NCBI RefSeq assembly: GCF_000003195.3
Contig: NC_012871.2
Location: forward strand, 10,651,997-10,715,996
Length of the DNA: 64,000 nt
Source: Sorghum bicolor
Lineage: Eukaryota; Streptophyta; Magnoliopsida; Poales; Poaceae
Direction: 5' to 3'
This document shows, piece after piece, positions 1-12,301 of this stretch (positions within the stretch are counted from its first letter, which is position 1; each line of letters opens with the position of its first letter). The translations under genes and the position numbers were made by a program. Under the pieces are notes generated by a model, which saw only the letters and a program-made list of their open reading frames with translations, had not been told where the DNA came from and did no database searches.

Positions 1-725
1 GATTTGAGCTTTCATTACCTAGTTTCTAGCCATTTTGTGGCTCCTCTTCTTTGTCACCATCATCATCCAGATGCTACCCTCGATTCTGGCTTCAGCTCAA
101 TGGACAGCAGTGATAACAAGGGCCTCAGTAATCAGTCATCTCACACGCCGTTAGCCAGGTTGTGTCTACACCTCAGTCATGTATGCACATGAGCTCTCAC
201 ATGTGTACACCTTTGGTTCCATTAGTGGTTGGCCATTGCAAGAATAGCTTACAGGGAGCCAAGTCATGTGCTAATCAGGACACAGCCAAGAGCACAGCGT
301 GAGAACAGATCAAACACATTGTATTTCCATTACAATAAATTGCAATACAACAACAGAAAATGTTGCAAGTTTTGGTGACACAATCTTTTATGTGTTCCAG
401 GTGTTTGTATGACTTCCTATTAGTTCATGTTAGTGCCCTTGCTTGCATTGGGTTCGCACTGATAACCATCACTAGGATGCTAAAAATTGGCATTAGAGCA
501 CGGTTTAAAGCTTGGACACATGACACTACTATTGAAAGGGGCGTATCCATGCCGTGAGGACACCGCATTACCTCTCCTATGGAAGTATTGCCAGTGTGCG
601 CACCTCCTTTCTTGTGGCCATAGCTCGAGTAGCAGTGGGAACAACGAGGCAAATGCATAGTTGAACTACTCAATGCTGTCTAAGACCAACTATAATGATT
701 GGCATCTACTCATGAATATCAACAA
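1..725. repeat. diverged copy of a local repeat; no gene seen
   Basis: No convincing gene. Bases about 180-440 resemble 5740-5990: the same order of words occurs in both, including 'agctctcacatgtg', 'ggttggccat', 'cagccaagag', 'aataaattgcaata', 'acaacagaaaatgttgcaa' and 'gttccaggtgttt', with many substitutions and small indels. This is therefore a diverged duplicate of the segment that follows the repeat copy at 3.4-5.7 kb. The short open frames here are broken differently in the two copies, so they are not supported as coding. Confidence 0.6.
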
Positions 726-2225
726 TGTCATACCCGGTTTTAAAGAATAAAACCGGACTAGCTATATGTGTATCCAGGAAGTCCACACATACAACAACAA
801 AAGAAACAATATAAGAAACAATGTTATGTAGCGGAAACATACTTAACACTTGCATCAGAGTATCACAGAACAGTAAACTAGTCTTTAGGCTTAATCTTCA
901 TAGGTACGACTGACTGGGGGCTGCGTATGCAAGAACTTTTGACAAACGGAGAGCGTCCTTCGTGACTCCATCACTCTTGTGATCAACTCTTACTAGTAGA
1001 CTGGAGGGACGAAATATAGCAAGGGTGAGCACATTTCTTACTCAACAAGTATAACAAGGGTTTATGAGGCTCAAATAGCTGACACTGGTTTGACTGCATT
1101 TAGCTTTTTAAGTATATATCATATTCAGCATTAATTAGCATTCAAGGTAGTATCTCATCCCATAACCACATGATCAATGTATACATGAATAAAGAATAAT
1201 ACATAAACAACATAAGTAGTCTTCATTCATCATCATTAATTTATCTATGTCCATCTATTCCGTCAGTTTTCGGGGCTGCCTATAACCAAGGGCACGACTA
1301 GTATACCAGATTGTTAAACTCTGTGCAGAGGTGTACACTTTCATTATGAGTCGTCATTTAACCTTTCGCCCAAGGTAGGTAATATCTTAACCCTCTTCCT
1401 AGGCAGGTGGACATGTTTCACTATGAAGCCTTTTAAAAGTTTCATCTAACAAGTTAGGGCCATTAGATTCACTCGGCAGACAAATATAGAACCCCTCTTC
1501 CATGGCACATAACGCGTAGCCTATACACAGGGATAGAGGCCGCACTATACCCAACGTGTCAAGCCATTCTTACGTCATTGAAGATAACTGCTAACAAGCT
1601 AGAAAAAGGTTTTCATACTGAGCACTTATAGTTGTACGAATTGTCCCAGCTTTTGCCAAGGGATAAGTCCTTATGGAGGGTCAAGATGAACTAGCAAAAG
1701 CCAGAGCTCTTTTCACCTTTTATGTTAATGTTGCTACAAAACATCTTTTAGTGTTTATTGCATATTAAAATATTCCTGTTATAAGATCATGGTCATAAAT
1801 TCAACGTTAGCAAATACTACCTCAATGCATATCCAAAAAGTATCAAGGTATTCAGGATATCAAACATCTATGATTTCACTAAGGTCATCAAGGTGGACAC
1901 ATGCATATGATATATGTATTAAAAGTGTATAGGTAACAAGAATAATCCCAACTTATAGTTGCCTTAAATACATGTTTTCCACTCAAGGTCAAATGCTCAT
2001 AGAAATCCTTCGGTCTTCTATTTTGTAGCTTCTGTCCCCCAACGCCGACATACAGTCCTCTTTCTACTCGTAGCAAGCACCACGCATAGGCCAACATACA
2101 AGCAATAAAAAAAGCAACTAAGAATAATATACCACATAACATTAAGCAACATACTAAAAGAGAACTTCCTGCTATGGCCATGAGAGCGCAAAAAAACACC
2201 AAGAGCAAGTCTACGGTTAAAAAAA
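726..2225 (+). mobile_element. possible LTR-retrotransposon fragment
   Basis: The stretch begins TGTCATACCCGGTTTTA, the kind of TG start seen in a class of grass LTRs, directly preceded by 'aacaa'. It runs on without gene-like composition. The right boundary is uncertain: 'aacaa' recurs near 2224-2228, but no clear CA end precedes it. No PBS, polypurine tract, gag or pol is visible, so it would be a solo LTR or an LTR fragment. The call rests on the start motif and overall look; a repeat-library search would settle it. Confidence 0.3.
1888..2181 (-). CDS. short hydrophobic open frame, unknown
   Basis: This 97-codon frame from the ATG at 2181 encodes a strongly hydrophobic N-terminal half with one long or two short membrane-spanning stretches (about residues 3-35, rich in L, V, C, F), then a basic or polar tail. 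The frame stays open a further nine codons upstream with a non-ATG start. I recognise no family. It lies inside a presumed LTR fragment and has no visible splice context, so chance or a decayed element gene is as likely as a real gene. Confidence 0.15.
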   Translation of the reverse strand: MAIAGSSLLVCCLMLCGILFLVAFFIACMLAYAWCLLRVERGLYVGVGGQKLQNRRPKDFYEHLTLSGKHVFKATISWDYSCYLYTFNTYIICMCPP

Positions 2226-2911
2226 CAACTTTAGGGAGTTCTATATTATTTTATTATTTCATATTATAAAAGAAAAACCTCCATGCTTGTTTTATTTTAA
2301 CTCGTAAAACTATAAGAAGCATAATAATTCAGATTATATAAATCATATTTAAATTTATAAACCGAGGTGAAGCTAATCATAATTTATCTTTATAAATATT
2401 ATCACATAATTTATTATACAAGTGAAACTATATCTCTGCAAAAGAAAATAATATAAACATGTGACAGTACTTAATGGTGTTTAATACATACAATGCGTTT
2501 AAACTAAATAATTATGGATTAAAATGAACTTGAGTAGCAATTAATCATATTAACATTTATTTTTGAAATACTAGTGTTATAGCTTAAGTTGTTGTTAATA
2601 AATTAAAAGACAGAGGATAAACATTAATCATATCAGTTACATATTTCATGTTTAACTAAACAACTATAATTAAGAAACCTTTAAGTTGTTATTTATTATG
2701 TTAGCACTTATTTATAAAGATTGAAATTATAAACATAAGTCACTTTTAATGCAATAAGACATTAATAAGCATGAATCAAATTAATAATAGACTTACAATT
2801 GGATAACTCTATTGTTATTAAGAAACAATTGGATAATAATAGAGAGCAACAACAAAAAAAATAAAGAAAAGAAAAAGAACTGGCCTCAATTTTTTTGATT
2901 CTTAACTTTGA
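2226..2911. other. AT-rich spacer
   Basis: Very AT-rich sequence with runs of short A and T tracts and no open frame of note. Nothing repeated elsewhere in the window was found in it. Confidence 0.5.
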
Positions 2912-3143
2912 GGACTTGTTTAGTTGCGAAAAGTTTTTGGATTTGTCTACTGTAGAATTTTCGTTTTACTTGGCAATTAGTGTCCAATCATGGACTAATT
3001 GGGATTAAATGGTTCGCCTCACGATTTACGGACAAACTGTGCAATTAGTTTTTATTTTCATCAACATTTAATGCTCCATGCATATGTCCAAAGATTCGAT
3101 GTGATGGGTTGAAAAGTTTTTGAGTGGGAAACTAAACAAGGCC
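2912..3143. mobile_element. MITE with 'cttgtttagtt' terminal inverted repeats
   Basis: The left end reads GGACTTGTTTAGTT and the right end AACTAAACAAGGCCC, so about 13 terminal bases are inverted repeats. The element is about 230 bp and has no coding capacity. This terminal sequence and the internal 'tactgtag...tttcgttt' are typical of an abundant grass MITE family; its superfamily is not assigned here. I could not define a target-site duplication with confidence. Confidence 0.6.
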
Positions 3144-3252
3144 CGTTATGTATTGACATATGTATATCTAGGTACAAAGCAAAACCTATGTATCAAAATA
3201 AAGTAGAACGAATTACAATTTGAAGGTGCCACAGTATTTTGTAGTGCCCAAA

Positions 3253-5700
3253 TCATGGAGCATGGCACCCTGGTGTACTCGTGGAGCCACCCTCTGGTGC
3301 AGGAAAAATGTTGACTAGCAAGCACCTACAAGTAACAGCAATGGTGTTACTTATATCTATATCTAATATTAAAGAGAGAGAATCATTTTTCCATCTGTCT
3401 TTTTTTACTTCCCATAAAACTCTTATGTCCCTTCCTGTCTTGAATGTAGATGGACTATCTGTACTCATACAAGTTAAAACAACATGTGTCGGGTGACAGT
3501 TCAAAATTTATTAATTAAACATATAATGCAATTGTTGAATAAATAAAAGAGTAATGTGGTACTATCCTAGCTACCCGTGGTACAGAAGCAATGTGGTTAC
3601 CTCTCACTTTTAAATTAACACAAATTGTAACAATAATATAGCAATAAATTTTAAATTTAATATATATGATAGATTTTTTTACATTGGTCCAATTTTTGTA
3701 TGATTCTTTTTGCCTATACCATTTGCATACAACCCCCGGTGAACCTGGTTTAGCCGGTTCGATTGACCAAGTCAACATGCAGTGACAATCTGACTTACAG
3801 TTTTCACTTTGGATGGTGAGCAATAACCAATTGAATCAAAAGGCGTAAGAAGTTAGAATCAAGACTTGGCCTGCCATCCGTGTATCTGAATCACCGGTCA
3901 TCGCGCATGGCAAGTGAGGTGGTTGATAGTTGGACTCTAAATTCTGGTGCCTTTGTCAACAATGCAAATTCTTGCTGCACTTAGTGTGAAGCATATTTTT
4001 GCAATGGAGCCGGTGCATACAGAAGCCACTGCGCCTTGACCACCACAAGCCATACAAATGGAAAAGAAATTCAGTCGTCATGTGTTCCTGATACTTCTCA
4101 ATCCTAAATCTATTGATTTTATAGGGAAGATGCAATTGTTGCACATTGCTTCATAATCACCTGGCCAAGAAAAAACCTACTAGCATAGTAGCAACACAGC
4201 TCCTCTATAGGCTCTCACCAAATGTGAAGTGCCTTCGTTTGTCACAACCTATAAGGATATTGAAACTACGCTACATATATATTGGTACTTGAGCTTGTAC
4301 AAGTCTTATTTTATCGGCTTGTTTGGTCTGGACCAATAATGTATATAGAAGTTATAATGGGTACTGTATGTTATATTCCAGACATCAGGGAGCACATACT
4401 CATCACTCCTGCACATATCCATTTTTGACACAAATAAAACACACTGCTGCTTCTAGTCGGTGAACTGAGAGCAGTAGGCAGCTGCATAACTACATCATGC
4501 AGCTGCCTACTGCTCTCACTTCACTCCTGACAATCTTCGTTTGTTATCGGTACAGATGCAAACTTCAGTACTTGCTGCCAGCAACTTATTTGATTCCATG
4601 ACGATCGCACAAAGTTGGAATGACTCTTTAAGCTTTTAAAGTCTCCAGAATTTGTTACTGTGAAGAAAACATTTTCTTGACACGAGGCATGTCCCATTTC
4701 CATTAACCAAAATGGAAACTACAGAGTTTGCAGAAAGTTCAGAACGAAAAAACATGACAAACAAAAGAACTTATCACCCTGTGAGAAGTAAACTAGGAGA
4801 CATGGGTTCTGCAGACAAAACATGAACCTAGTCTATCTGGTTAGAGAGCCTTAGCGGCAGTCCACATTTCCTAGGTTCGACTCCCCGTGTGAGCGAATTT
4901 CAAGCTATGGTTAAATTAAAAAATCGCATCGTCTGTCCCATGGTCAAAGCTCAAGCAAAAAAGGCCCGACCCAGCCGGTAGGAGCGAATTTTAGGCTGTG
5001 GTTTAAAAAATGTCCTCATCTATCCCATGGCCAAAGCATAGGTCAAAAAGGCCTGGCCTGTTTCTCACCGGGCAACGGTGTCACTATTTCAAGGCAGGGG
5101 TCTGTCCTATAGCTAAAGCATAGGTCAAAAAGGCCCAGCTCGACACGTGGGAGCAAATTTCAGGGTGTGGCTAAAATAAAAAATCCCCTCGTCTGTCCCA
5201 TGGCCAAAGTACAGGTCAAAAAAGCCCGGCCCGGTTCTCACAGGGCAACGCTGCCCCTGTGTCAGGGTGGGGCAGGGATTCGTGGGGTTTTCTTGGCCTG
5301 TGTGAGAATGTCTTTCTATATCACAGGAATGCCCGGGGTGGTCTTACCCTCTGCAGGTTGAGGTTTTTTTGGTATGAAGTAACCTTTTCTTTGTCAGAAT
5401 TGACTGATTCGCGTTTTGCTTTGTCAATTTCTTAACCTTTTATAATGCTTTCCAGGCTTTCTGAGTAATGGTTCTAGTTCCAAGATACAGTTGAGTGATT
5501 TCATTAGCCTGAACAAGCGCACCAGCCTAAACTTCGAAGTCTTTAAGGCTTTGCATCTTTTTTCTTTTTTGAAGGAAAATATATCTCGCTACTCTTCATA
5601 TTTTCCTTCTTTGGAGCAACACAAAAAAAAATTATCTATGAGGCATGGCACCCTTTCTTTGGAGCAACACCAAATTATCATTCATAAATATGTACCAGGG
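3253..5700 (-). repeat. ancestral array, copy 1 (interrupted by a SINE)
   Basis: Copy of a diverged 2.5-3 kb unit, tiled as segments: A (about 3500-3850), B (3950-4480), C (4500-4740) and D (5380-5700). Segment B shares 'tgcttgagcttgtacaag' and 'ctcaatccta' words with 6860-7330, 10120-10600, 18240-18600, 34890-35060 and 58250-58570. Segment D shares the 'tccaggctttctgagtaatggtt' word (written here from its first 20 bases: tccaggctttctgagtaatg) with 7670-7770 and 10965-11050. Strand is assigned minus because segment E of a later copy reads as a conserved peptide on that strand. No intact gene remains. Confidence 0.6.
4828..5367 (+). mobile_element. tRNA-derived SINE with internally repeated body
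   Basis: The head has RNA polymerase III promoter features: a D-arm-like 'ctggttagagagcc' and a B-box 'ggttcgactcc'. The tail ends '...ctctgcaggttgagg' followed by a T run. The body unit 'gagcgaattt...gtctgtcccatggccaaag...aggtcaaaaaggcc' occurs about four times, at roughly 4893, 4981, 5095 and 5150, with one or more copies partial. The insertion splits a repeat-unit sequence that is continuous at 7561-7620 (left part 'aaaacatgaacct', right part 'tatgaagtaacc'). No protein is encoded; mobility would need a LINE reverse transcriptase. Confidence 0.6.
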
Positions 5701-6420
5701 CATCCTTTACAATTGTTCCAGAAACCCACGTGCTCAGTCAAGTGTGCACACAAGCTCTCACATGTGAACGGCATGGTTCTGTTTGTGGTTGGCCATCGTG
5801 AGAAAAGCACACAGCGAGATGAGTCATGTGCTGATCCAGACGCAGCCAAGAGTACAACGCGAGAACCGCTCGACCTCATTGTGTTTCCACTCCAATAAAT
5901 TGCAATATAACAACAGAAAATGTTGCAAATTTTGGGCACGCAAAATCTTTGTTGGTGTTCCAGGTGTTTTGTGTGGCTTGCTGTTAATTCATATTAGTGG
6001 TCTTGATTGTGTTCTCAATGATCACCATTACCGCGGGTCAAAGTGAATGGTTCGGGAAAACAGGGTTCAATATATAGGCAAGGATCATGTAAGGATTATA
6101 GAACACACCCAATCAACAAAGTTCCTTACCTAATCAGAGATCAACTACTATAATACCCTAGAGGCAGCCCAGCCACCAGGCGTGGGCGCCAAGGGCCATG
6201 GCCGGCCCTATAGGCGCTAGTCTAACAGGGGGAATGTCCTTTTTTATGGAATGTAGACAATGACTATGACCCATATGATAGAAAGATCAGTAATAGTGTG
6301 CATTTTTCATTTGAGATCAAATATCCAATCAACTAGAATTCAGGTTAAAGCAGATAACACTCTCGTTGAATAAATATCTAAGCTGTCGATCACTCTCGGT
6401 TGCAACACAGGGAATGTGCC
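5701..6420. repeat. second copy of the 5' local repeat, then unassigned sequence
   Basis: Bases 5740-5990 match 180-440 (see that entry). The rest, about 6050-6420, contains a short GC-rich patch near 6170-6230 ('caggcgtgggcgcc') but no reading frame, terminal repeats or match to other parts of the window that I could find. Confidence 0.5.
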
Positions 6421-8270
6421 CTAGTAAATAAAAGAGTAAAAAAAGACCGAGGGGTTCTAGCCTAGCCAGTGACTCGAGACAATGAGATTCCATCATACAT
6501 TCAAATTAACAAACACTATAACAATAATATAATTATAAATTTTAACTTTTGTATCAGTATGATATACTTTTGGATGATGTTGTTTTGATTTATGTCGCTT
6601 CTTGGACTGACAAAAATATGTATACCATTTGCATACTGCCCATGAGCATGGTTTGGCCAGACTGGGTCGCCCAAGTCACCTGGCTGCCAGGATCTGGGTT
6701 GCAGTTTTTCAAAGCGGACAGTGTGAGAAATCAACATCCTAATCGAATGCTGTGCGAGCTAAGAATAAAGAGTTGGCCTACAGGGCTAGCGTTTATGTCT
6801 ATGAGGCAATGTCCATCTCGCACGGCCGGCTATATCCTTTAGTGGAGCTGTCACCCGTTTAGGCGCCTTTTACAGTAACACAAAGTCTAGCTGCACTCAG
6901 CTTGAAGTGATCTTCTATGATGGAGCTGATGCATAGTGATTACCAAAAGCTCGGGCATTGTGGTTTGCTGATGGTTCCCAATCCTGAATGTATTGAATTT
7001 TTAGAGAAGACATGTTTTAGCTGCAATTTGCATTGCTTCCTCATTTCCTGGCCAACAAATAACCTATATTATACCATAGTAGCAACTTGTTATGGTACTC
7101 TCACACAACATGCAGTGCCTTGGATTGTTGCAACCTAGCTAACGTTTCTGAAACTACACATTTATATTGGTGGCTGAGCTTGTACAAGTCATTATGTAAT
7201 ATAGGCCACGCCTGCCGTAGAAACAAATAATTATGGGTACTATACAGTTTTGAACAGAAAGAGTTTATTATTTACACTGTACAGTTCAGATGTAAAGAAT
7301 GAACACATGCTCATCAGTCATGTATGCTACTGCACATCCATTTGTGACATAAATTGAACACAATGCTTCACATCCATTTGCAACATAAATTGAGCACAAC
7401 GCAGCTCCATAATAAATTGTATATGATCCCTGACACATGCAGTGCCATTTGTCATGCTGAATTGTACAGTTGCTGACTGAAACTTTTTCGATTCCATGAT
7501 AATCCCACGCAATTGGGCTGTATTACAATTTATTAAAGTCTCAATGGTCTAATATTGCGAACAAAAGATGAACCTCTGATTTGAAGTAGCCTTTCTTTGT
7601 CACAATTTACTGATTCCCGTTCTGCTTGCTCTGCAATTTTGAGAGCTAAATAATCTATACTACTTTTCCATGCTTTCAGAGTAATGGTTCCATTTCTGAT
7701 GTCACGTTTGGCTGGAAAAGGAAATCGTCAGGCTAAACTTCCAAGTCTTCAAGGCTTAGAAACTTTATTTTTCACATTTTTGGAGAATAAACTATGTTTT
7801 TAAGAAAATGATAATTCAGGTACAACAAAAACTAGGGATACAAGCGAGTAAGTGCAAAACAAAGATAAATGGCGCTATCCCATTACAGGGAGATTATATT
7901 TTATAGAATTCCGATTTTAGGGAAATTATCAGAAAGAAGCCTTTGAGCCATTTCATGATCATATGTCTGTTGCTTCAAGCATTATTGGTTTGTCCCTCTC
8001 CTTCAACAGAGTGCATCACTTTGGGAGTAGTGAATTGCAACATAAATAAACTTCAATGGGTTTGCTCAGAATCTTCCTCTCTGTATTACTTTTACAACAA
8101 CACGATCTTATCTCAAAACCCCGATCATAGAATGGATGAGGCAAATAGAGCTCTTGCACATTTTTGTTAATCCATGATGAACAGAACTAGAGAATCAAAG
8201 TAAATTTACCAACAAATTGTGAAATTAGTGTTATAGTTCTTCCATGTAATTTCTGCAGGATGGACAGAGT
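6421..8270 (-). repeat. ancestral array, copy 2
   Basis: Segments A (6421-6740), B (6860-7330), C (7330-7560), D (7590-7860) and E (7880-8170) in the same order as copy 1. Segment E on the minus strand reads as a broken form of the peptide seen at 17899-18177, with two or more stops inside the matching part. This is the most complete uninterrupted example of the unit. Confidence 0.6.
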
Positions 8271-9290
8271 AGATGAAGAAGAACAGAGCAATCTCATAGA
8301 TAGCACCTTCTCTGATACACAAACAAGAGACAGACAGCTACCAAGGCTAATCCACGGGGACCTGCTGGACAGATGGGCGGACGGCTGGCGGGACCGCGGG
8401 ACAACATGGGACCTCCTGGAAACCCCATGTTATTGATGACATGCAATTCATGGAATCCTCCAATCTCTCACAGGCATCTGCTAATTATTCTAGTTGAGGA
8501 TCAAGCTTCGAAGCGAAGAGATGCTGCTTAATTTCAGTCACAATTTGTTCATTGAACCCCTTAATCCCTCCTTCAGTGGTTGGCTTATATAGCTTGAACT
8601 GAAAGTATCAGGAACAACCAAAATACCAGGCGCGATAGTTAATCTCCTCTTCTTCTCTGCTTGTGTGCTCTGCTGAATGGTCGGCCAGTTCATGGCTTCC
8701 GTAGCTTGTGCAGGGAAGGAGACGCCATGTCCCTTACTGTGCAATGGGTTCAACAAAGCTCCATTCGTCAATTCTGAAACAACTGAAAGAATCCCCTGAG
8801 CCCTCAAGCCCGCCATGGGAGAACGGGACTCCATATGCCCTGTCCCGAGGCACCCCCCCACCTACACGTACGAGGACTCCGTTCGAGGACCTTCACCGGA
8901 GAGCATCCAGACACATTCTCTGCCCTCTAGAGCAATCCTTTCTCTGAAGGTCGACCACCAAATCGCTAGGAGAATGAGGAGAGACACCATTCCCAAAACC
9001 CGAGCTCTAGCACACGACACGAAAACTGAGGAACTAACGAGGAAAAAGCTCAGCGGCAGGAAGAATCAGCGTGGTCTCCTTAGTCCACTCTCCTATTTTG
9101 TTGGCTGGAATGACATTCTTCTCACCAGGAGATGGCCGGAGAAGCTCCGCGCCCGTCGGCGGCAGCAGCGGCAACCTCCATTTTTTGTATTGCATGCGTG
9201 AGATCCCCATCGTAGGCTCTCTATAAGTATTCAAATTTTTCTGTCAGTATTTTGATCGACCGGGCAATTTAAGTTTCTAGTAGACCTATT
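8271..9290. other. GC-rich patch, possible gene fragment, unassigned
   Basis: This stretch lies between two repeat copies and is more GC-rich than its surroundings, especially 8340-8420, 8780-8960 and 9110-9180. A plus-strand frame from the ATG at 9131 starts with an alanine-rich peptide of exon-1 look and ends within about 25 codons. On the minus strand, 8538-8861 is open for about 107 codons from a non-ATG start or fewer from an internal ATG. I recognise no family in any frame. It may be a decayed exon or part of an old insertion. Confidence 0.25.
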
Positions 9291-11136
9291 ATTAATGAAA
9301 ATAATTTTCCGCAGCCATCTTTTTTTACCACCCATGATGCCCCTTCATGCTAATATATGAATATGATAGGCCTAGACACATCATCTTCGTACTCATACGA
9401 GTTATAACAGTGCACGTCCAATAATCGTATTACCTTCGACTTCTAGATGTATTGAAACAAGTGATGAATGCAGCTGCAAATTGTCCATGTGACCACGCAA
9501 CAAGCTGTACTTTTCACAAAAATAATAACAATAACATATCTATAAGTTATAATGTCCTATATACTTTTGGATATTAGTTGTTTACATATAACTGGCACTT
9601 TTCAAATAGACAAAAAAATATACAAGTCATCTGGAGGCTAGCTAGGGTATCTTGCTTTGCAGTTTACATATACTGTGGACGGTGTGTGTGCTGAGATCAG
9701 AAGCTTGGGCTGGCATTCGCGTCTCTCAAGTCTGAATCTACAGCCGTCAGGTCTAGGTCCTTGATAGTTCACACCGCAGATTACGGACATGCCTTTACAA
9801 TAACGCACTGTCTAGCTACACTCCCCTTGATGCCATATTGTACTACAGATCTTTGCAAAATCTACAATTTTTTTGTGTAAAACAGCGATAACTACTGGTT
9901 GAAACCATGAACTAGCAGTCAAAGGTGTGGTAGTTCAAACCACGAACCGGCAGTGATAGTGCACATCATATCACTGCCAGTTGTTGTGAAGCCATGAACT
10001 GGCAGTGGTGCTCTATATCACCGGTGGTTCCAAAATAAGCTGCAGTGAATGACTGTAGTAGTGTGACACCGCTACCTCTGCAGAACATCTATAGCCGCCT
10101 ATTCAGTTGTCTTGTAGTAATGGGGGTCTAGCTCCACTCCGCTCGAAGCCATCTTTTGTGACGGAGATGGTGTGTTGCACATGGATGGAGGCGCGTGTGT
10201 GCAGTGACCACCTCGAGGCGTGCAAGTGGAACGGGAACTCAGCTGATGTGGTGGCCTCCAGATGCTTCTCAATCCTGAATGTACTGTTTAATCTATGAGA
10301 AGATGCTCTGCATGCATTTTGCTTCGTCACACAGCGTGCATTGGCTTGCATTAGCTTGTCACAAAGAGCCTCCTAGCAACTAGTATATGGGCTCACACAA
10401 CATGGAGTAGCTTGGCTTACATGCACAACATAACGGTCCTGAAACTACACTACATATTGGTGCTTGAGCACAAAAGTATCATTTAAGGCTTGTTTGGTGG
10501 AGACATTTGTGCAATCCAATATTATTGGTACTCTGCAGTTATAAAAGTAAAACAGTGAACTGACACTTAAAATATCAAAAACATAGAAAGTCCGGACATT
10601 ACGGAGCACGGCACATTCTACATACTACACATCCGTTTGCAACATAAATTGAACACAATAATGCTGCCTCTTCTTGGTGATGTGAAAGTAGTATGTAGCT
10701 CCAAACATATATATGATCCCTATTTGATAGTTGCAGCCTTTGTGATGCTAACTTCAATAGTTGCAGCCTAAAACTAATTGGATTCCATGACGACCGCAAA
10801 CAGTCGGAATGTATTACTGATCACTAAAGTCGATCATCTCGAGCATTATTTGTTGCTAAAAAAAACATGAACCTGTTATATGACTTAATATTTTTTGTCA
10901 CAAATTCACTTTTCCACTTTGCATTGCTCGCAATTTCATGGAGTAATTAATTAGAATGCTTTCCAGGCTTTTCTGAGTAAAGGTTCCAATTCAGAAGTTA
11001 CAACTGAGAGATTTTCATCAGGCTAAACTTCCTAGCTAGTCTACAAGGAATTTGATCATGTTTGTTGTTTTTAATAGAGAATAAGATATCTTTTTAAGGA
11101 AACAGTAACTCAGGTACAACAAAAAGATAGGGATAC
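9291..11136 (-). repeat. ancestral array, copy 3 (cut by the copia element)
   Basis: Segments A (about 9300-9720), B (10120-10600), C (10600-10860) and D (10890-11136) are recognisable by the same landmark words as in copies 1 and 2. A CACTA terminus interrupts it near 9860-10069. The copia element at 11137 cuts it right after 'agggatac'; its continuation (segment E) is found at 17674. Confidence 0.6.
9860..10069 (-). mobile_element. CACTA terminus fragment
   Basis: The right end reads 'ctgtagtagtg', that is CACTACTACAG on the minus strand, the standard CACTA terminus. Inward lie short inverted subterminal motifs built on 'aactggcagtg' and 'ccggcagtgata'. The other terminus is not seen, so this is an end fragment or a strongly deleted element. 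Confidence 0.5.
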
Positions 11137-11199
11137 TGTTGAAAATCAAAGTCCACAAATAGTGTATGAACAAGGACTTTCAATGGTGGCTAAATTAAT

Positions 11200-12221
11200 C
11201 ACTAGTACAGACGCATACTGTACAGGCGGCTGGAAACCCATTTCTACTGGCGTTTTTCAGCACCGCCTGCGCTGGAGGCCAGTAGAAATGGGACATTTCT
11301 ACATGCGGTAATTAAGAACCGCCTGTACAGACGGTTTAGTTATGTGAACCGCCTGTAGAAATGTTTTTACAGAAAATACAAAATCGACTTTTAAAAATAG
11401 AAAAAAAAAGATTTAAATTATAGGAAAGGCGCATTTTTTCGCTTAAAATCAGGTGCTACGCGGTCGGTGGGATTCGAACCTGAGACCTCACCCTTGCGCG
11501 TACCCTCCTCTACCACTCCACCTATCACTCACTTGTGTCTATATTAGAGTTTAGTTCACCACATACTATCATAAACCGAGCATATATTGATTATTTGAGG
11601 CCCTAAATGGATTCCAATGGAAAAGTTGTCAACTACAAAGTTTCATAACTTTATAAGATCTACAAGTTTTATATTGGAAGTTTTTCCATCCGAGGTCATT
11701 TACAAAATTTGAATTTCAAATTTAAAAAATTCAAACGTAGTTTTCGACGACAAGATGATGTCAAATGAAAAAATTATCAACTACAAAGTTTCATAACTTT
11801 TCGAGATCTACAACTTTCATGTTGACAGTTTTTTCAAACAAGGTCATTTGAAAAACTCAAAAAATTTAATTTCAAATTATTTCTACAGGCGGCTTTTTTA
11901 ACAAACCGCCTGTAGAAATATGATTTTTACAGGCGGTTTCTTAGGAGAACCGCCTGTAGAAATACATGATTTCCATAGGCGGTTTTGTTAGGAAAACTGC
12001 CTGTAGAAATATGATTTTTAGTGGCGGTTCCTTAGGACAACCGCCTGTAGAAATGCATGATTTCTACAAGCGGTTCAGTTAGGAAAACCGCCTGTGAAAA
12101 TGCATCTTCACAGGCGGTTCGTGGTTCTGACACCGCCCTTTTTACACCACAGGCGCGTGATAACTACAACCGCCTGTAGTATAAAAAGGGGGCGTCGGCG
12201 TTGTACTCTTTTCTACTAGTG
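11200..12221. mobile_element. non-autonomous CACTA element, 1,022 bp
   Basis: Starts CACTAGTACAGACGC and ends ...TTTCTACTAGTG, flanked by AAT (11197-11199 and 12222-12224). The 3' LTR of the host copia shows the unoccupied site at about 17470-17480, which proves the borders. Subterminal arrays of an inverted motif (caggcggtt / aaccgcctg) fill about 11220-11370 and 11880-12180. There is no transposase. The first 100 bases resemble the left end of the larger CACTA at 35823/50059, the likely family to supply transposase. Confidence 0.9.
11453..11540 (-). other. tRNA-like sequence inside the CACTA
   Basis: On the minus strand this reads like a tRNA: a D-arm-like 'gagtggtagagg' followed some 30 bases later by a B-box and T-arm 'ggttcgaatcccacc'. 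The acceptor ends do not pair well, the anticodon arm is unclear, and it sits in a DNA transposon, so it is not called as a working tRNA gene. Confidence 0.4.
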
Positions 12222-12293
12222 AATGAAGAAGGAAGATGAATTTCAAAGGGTTCAAACATCATAGAAATTTTGTATCCATTCATAATGTCCCTC

Positions 12294-12301
12294 TATAAAT
12301 A
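12294..12301 (+). promoter_or_regulatory. TATA box of the copia 5' LTR
   Basis: TATAAATA within 'ctctataaatagggag', in an LTR position suited to driving the genomic transcript. The 3' LTR reads 'cctcgagtcgc' at this place and has lost it. Confidence 0.5.

Noticed and set aside
8815..9201. 128-codon plus-strand frame
   Set aside because: No family recognised; overlaps other frames in a GC-richer patch, so kept only as unassigned sequence.
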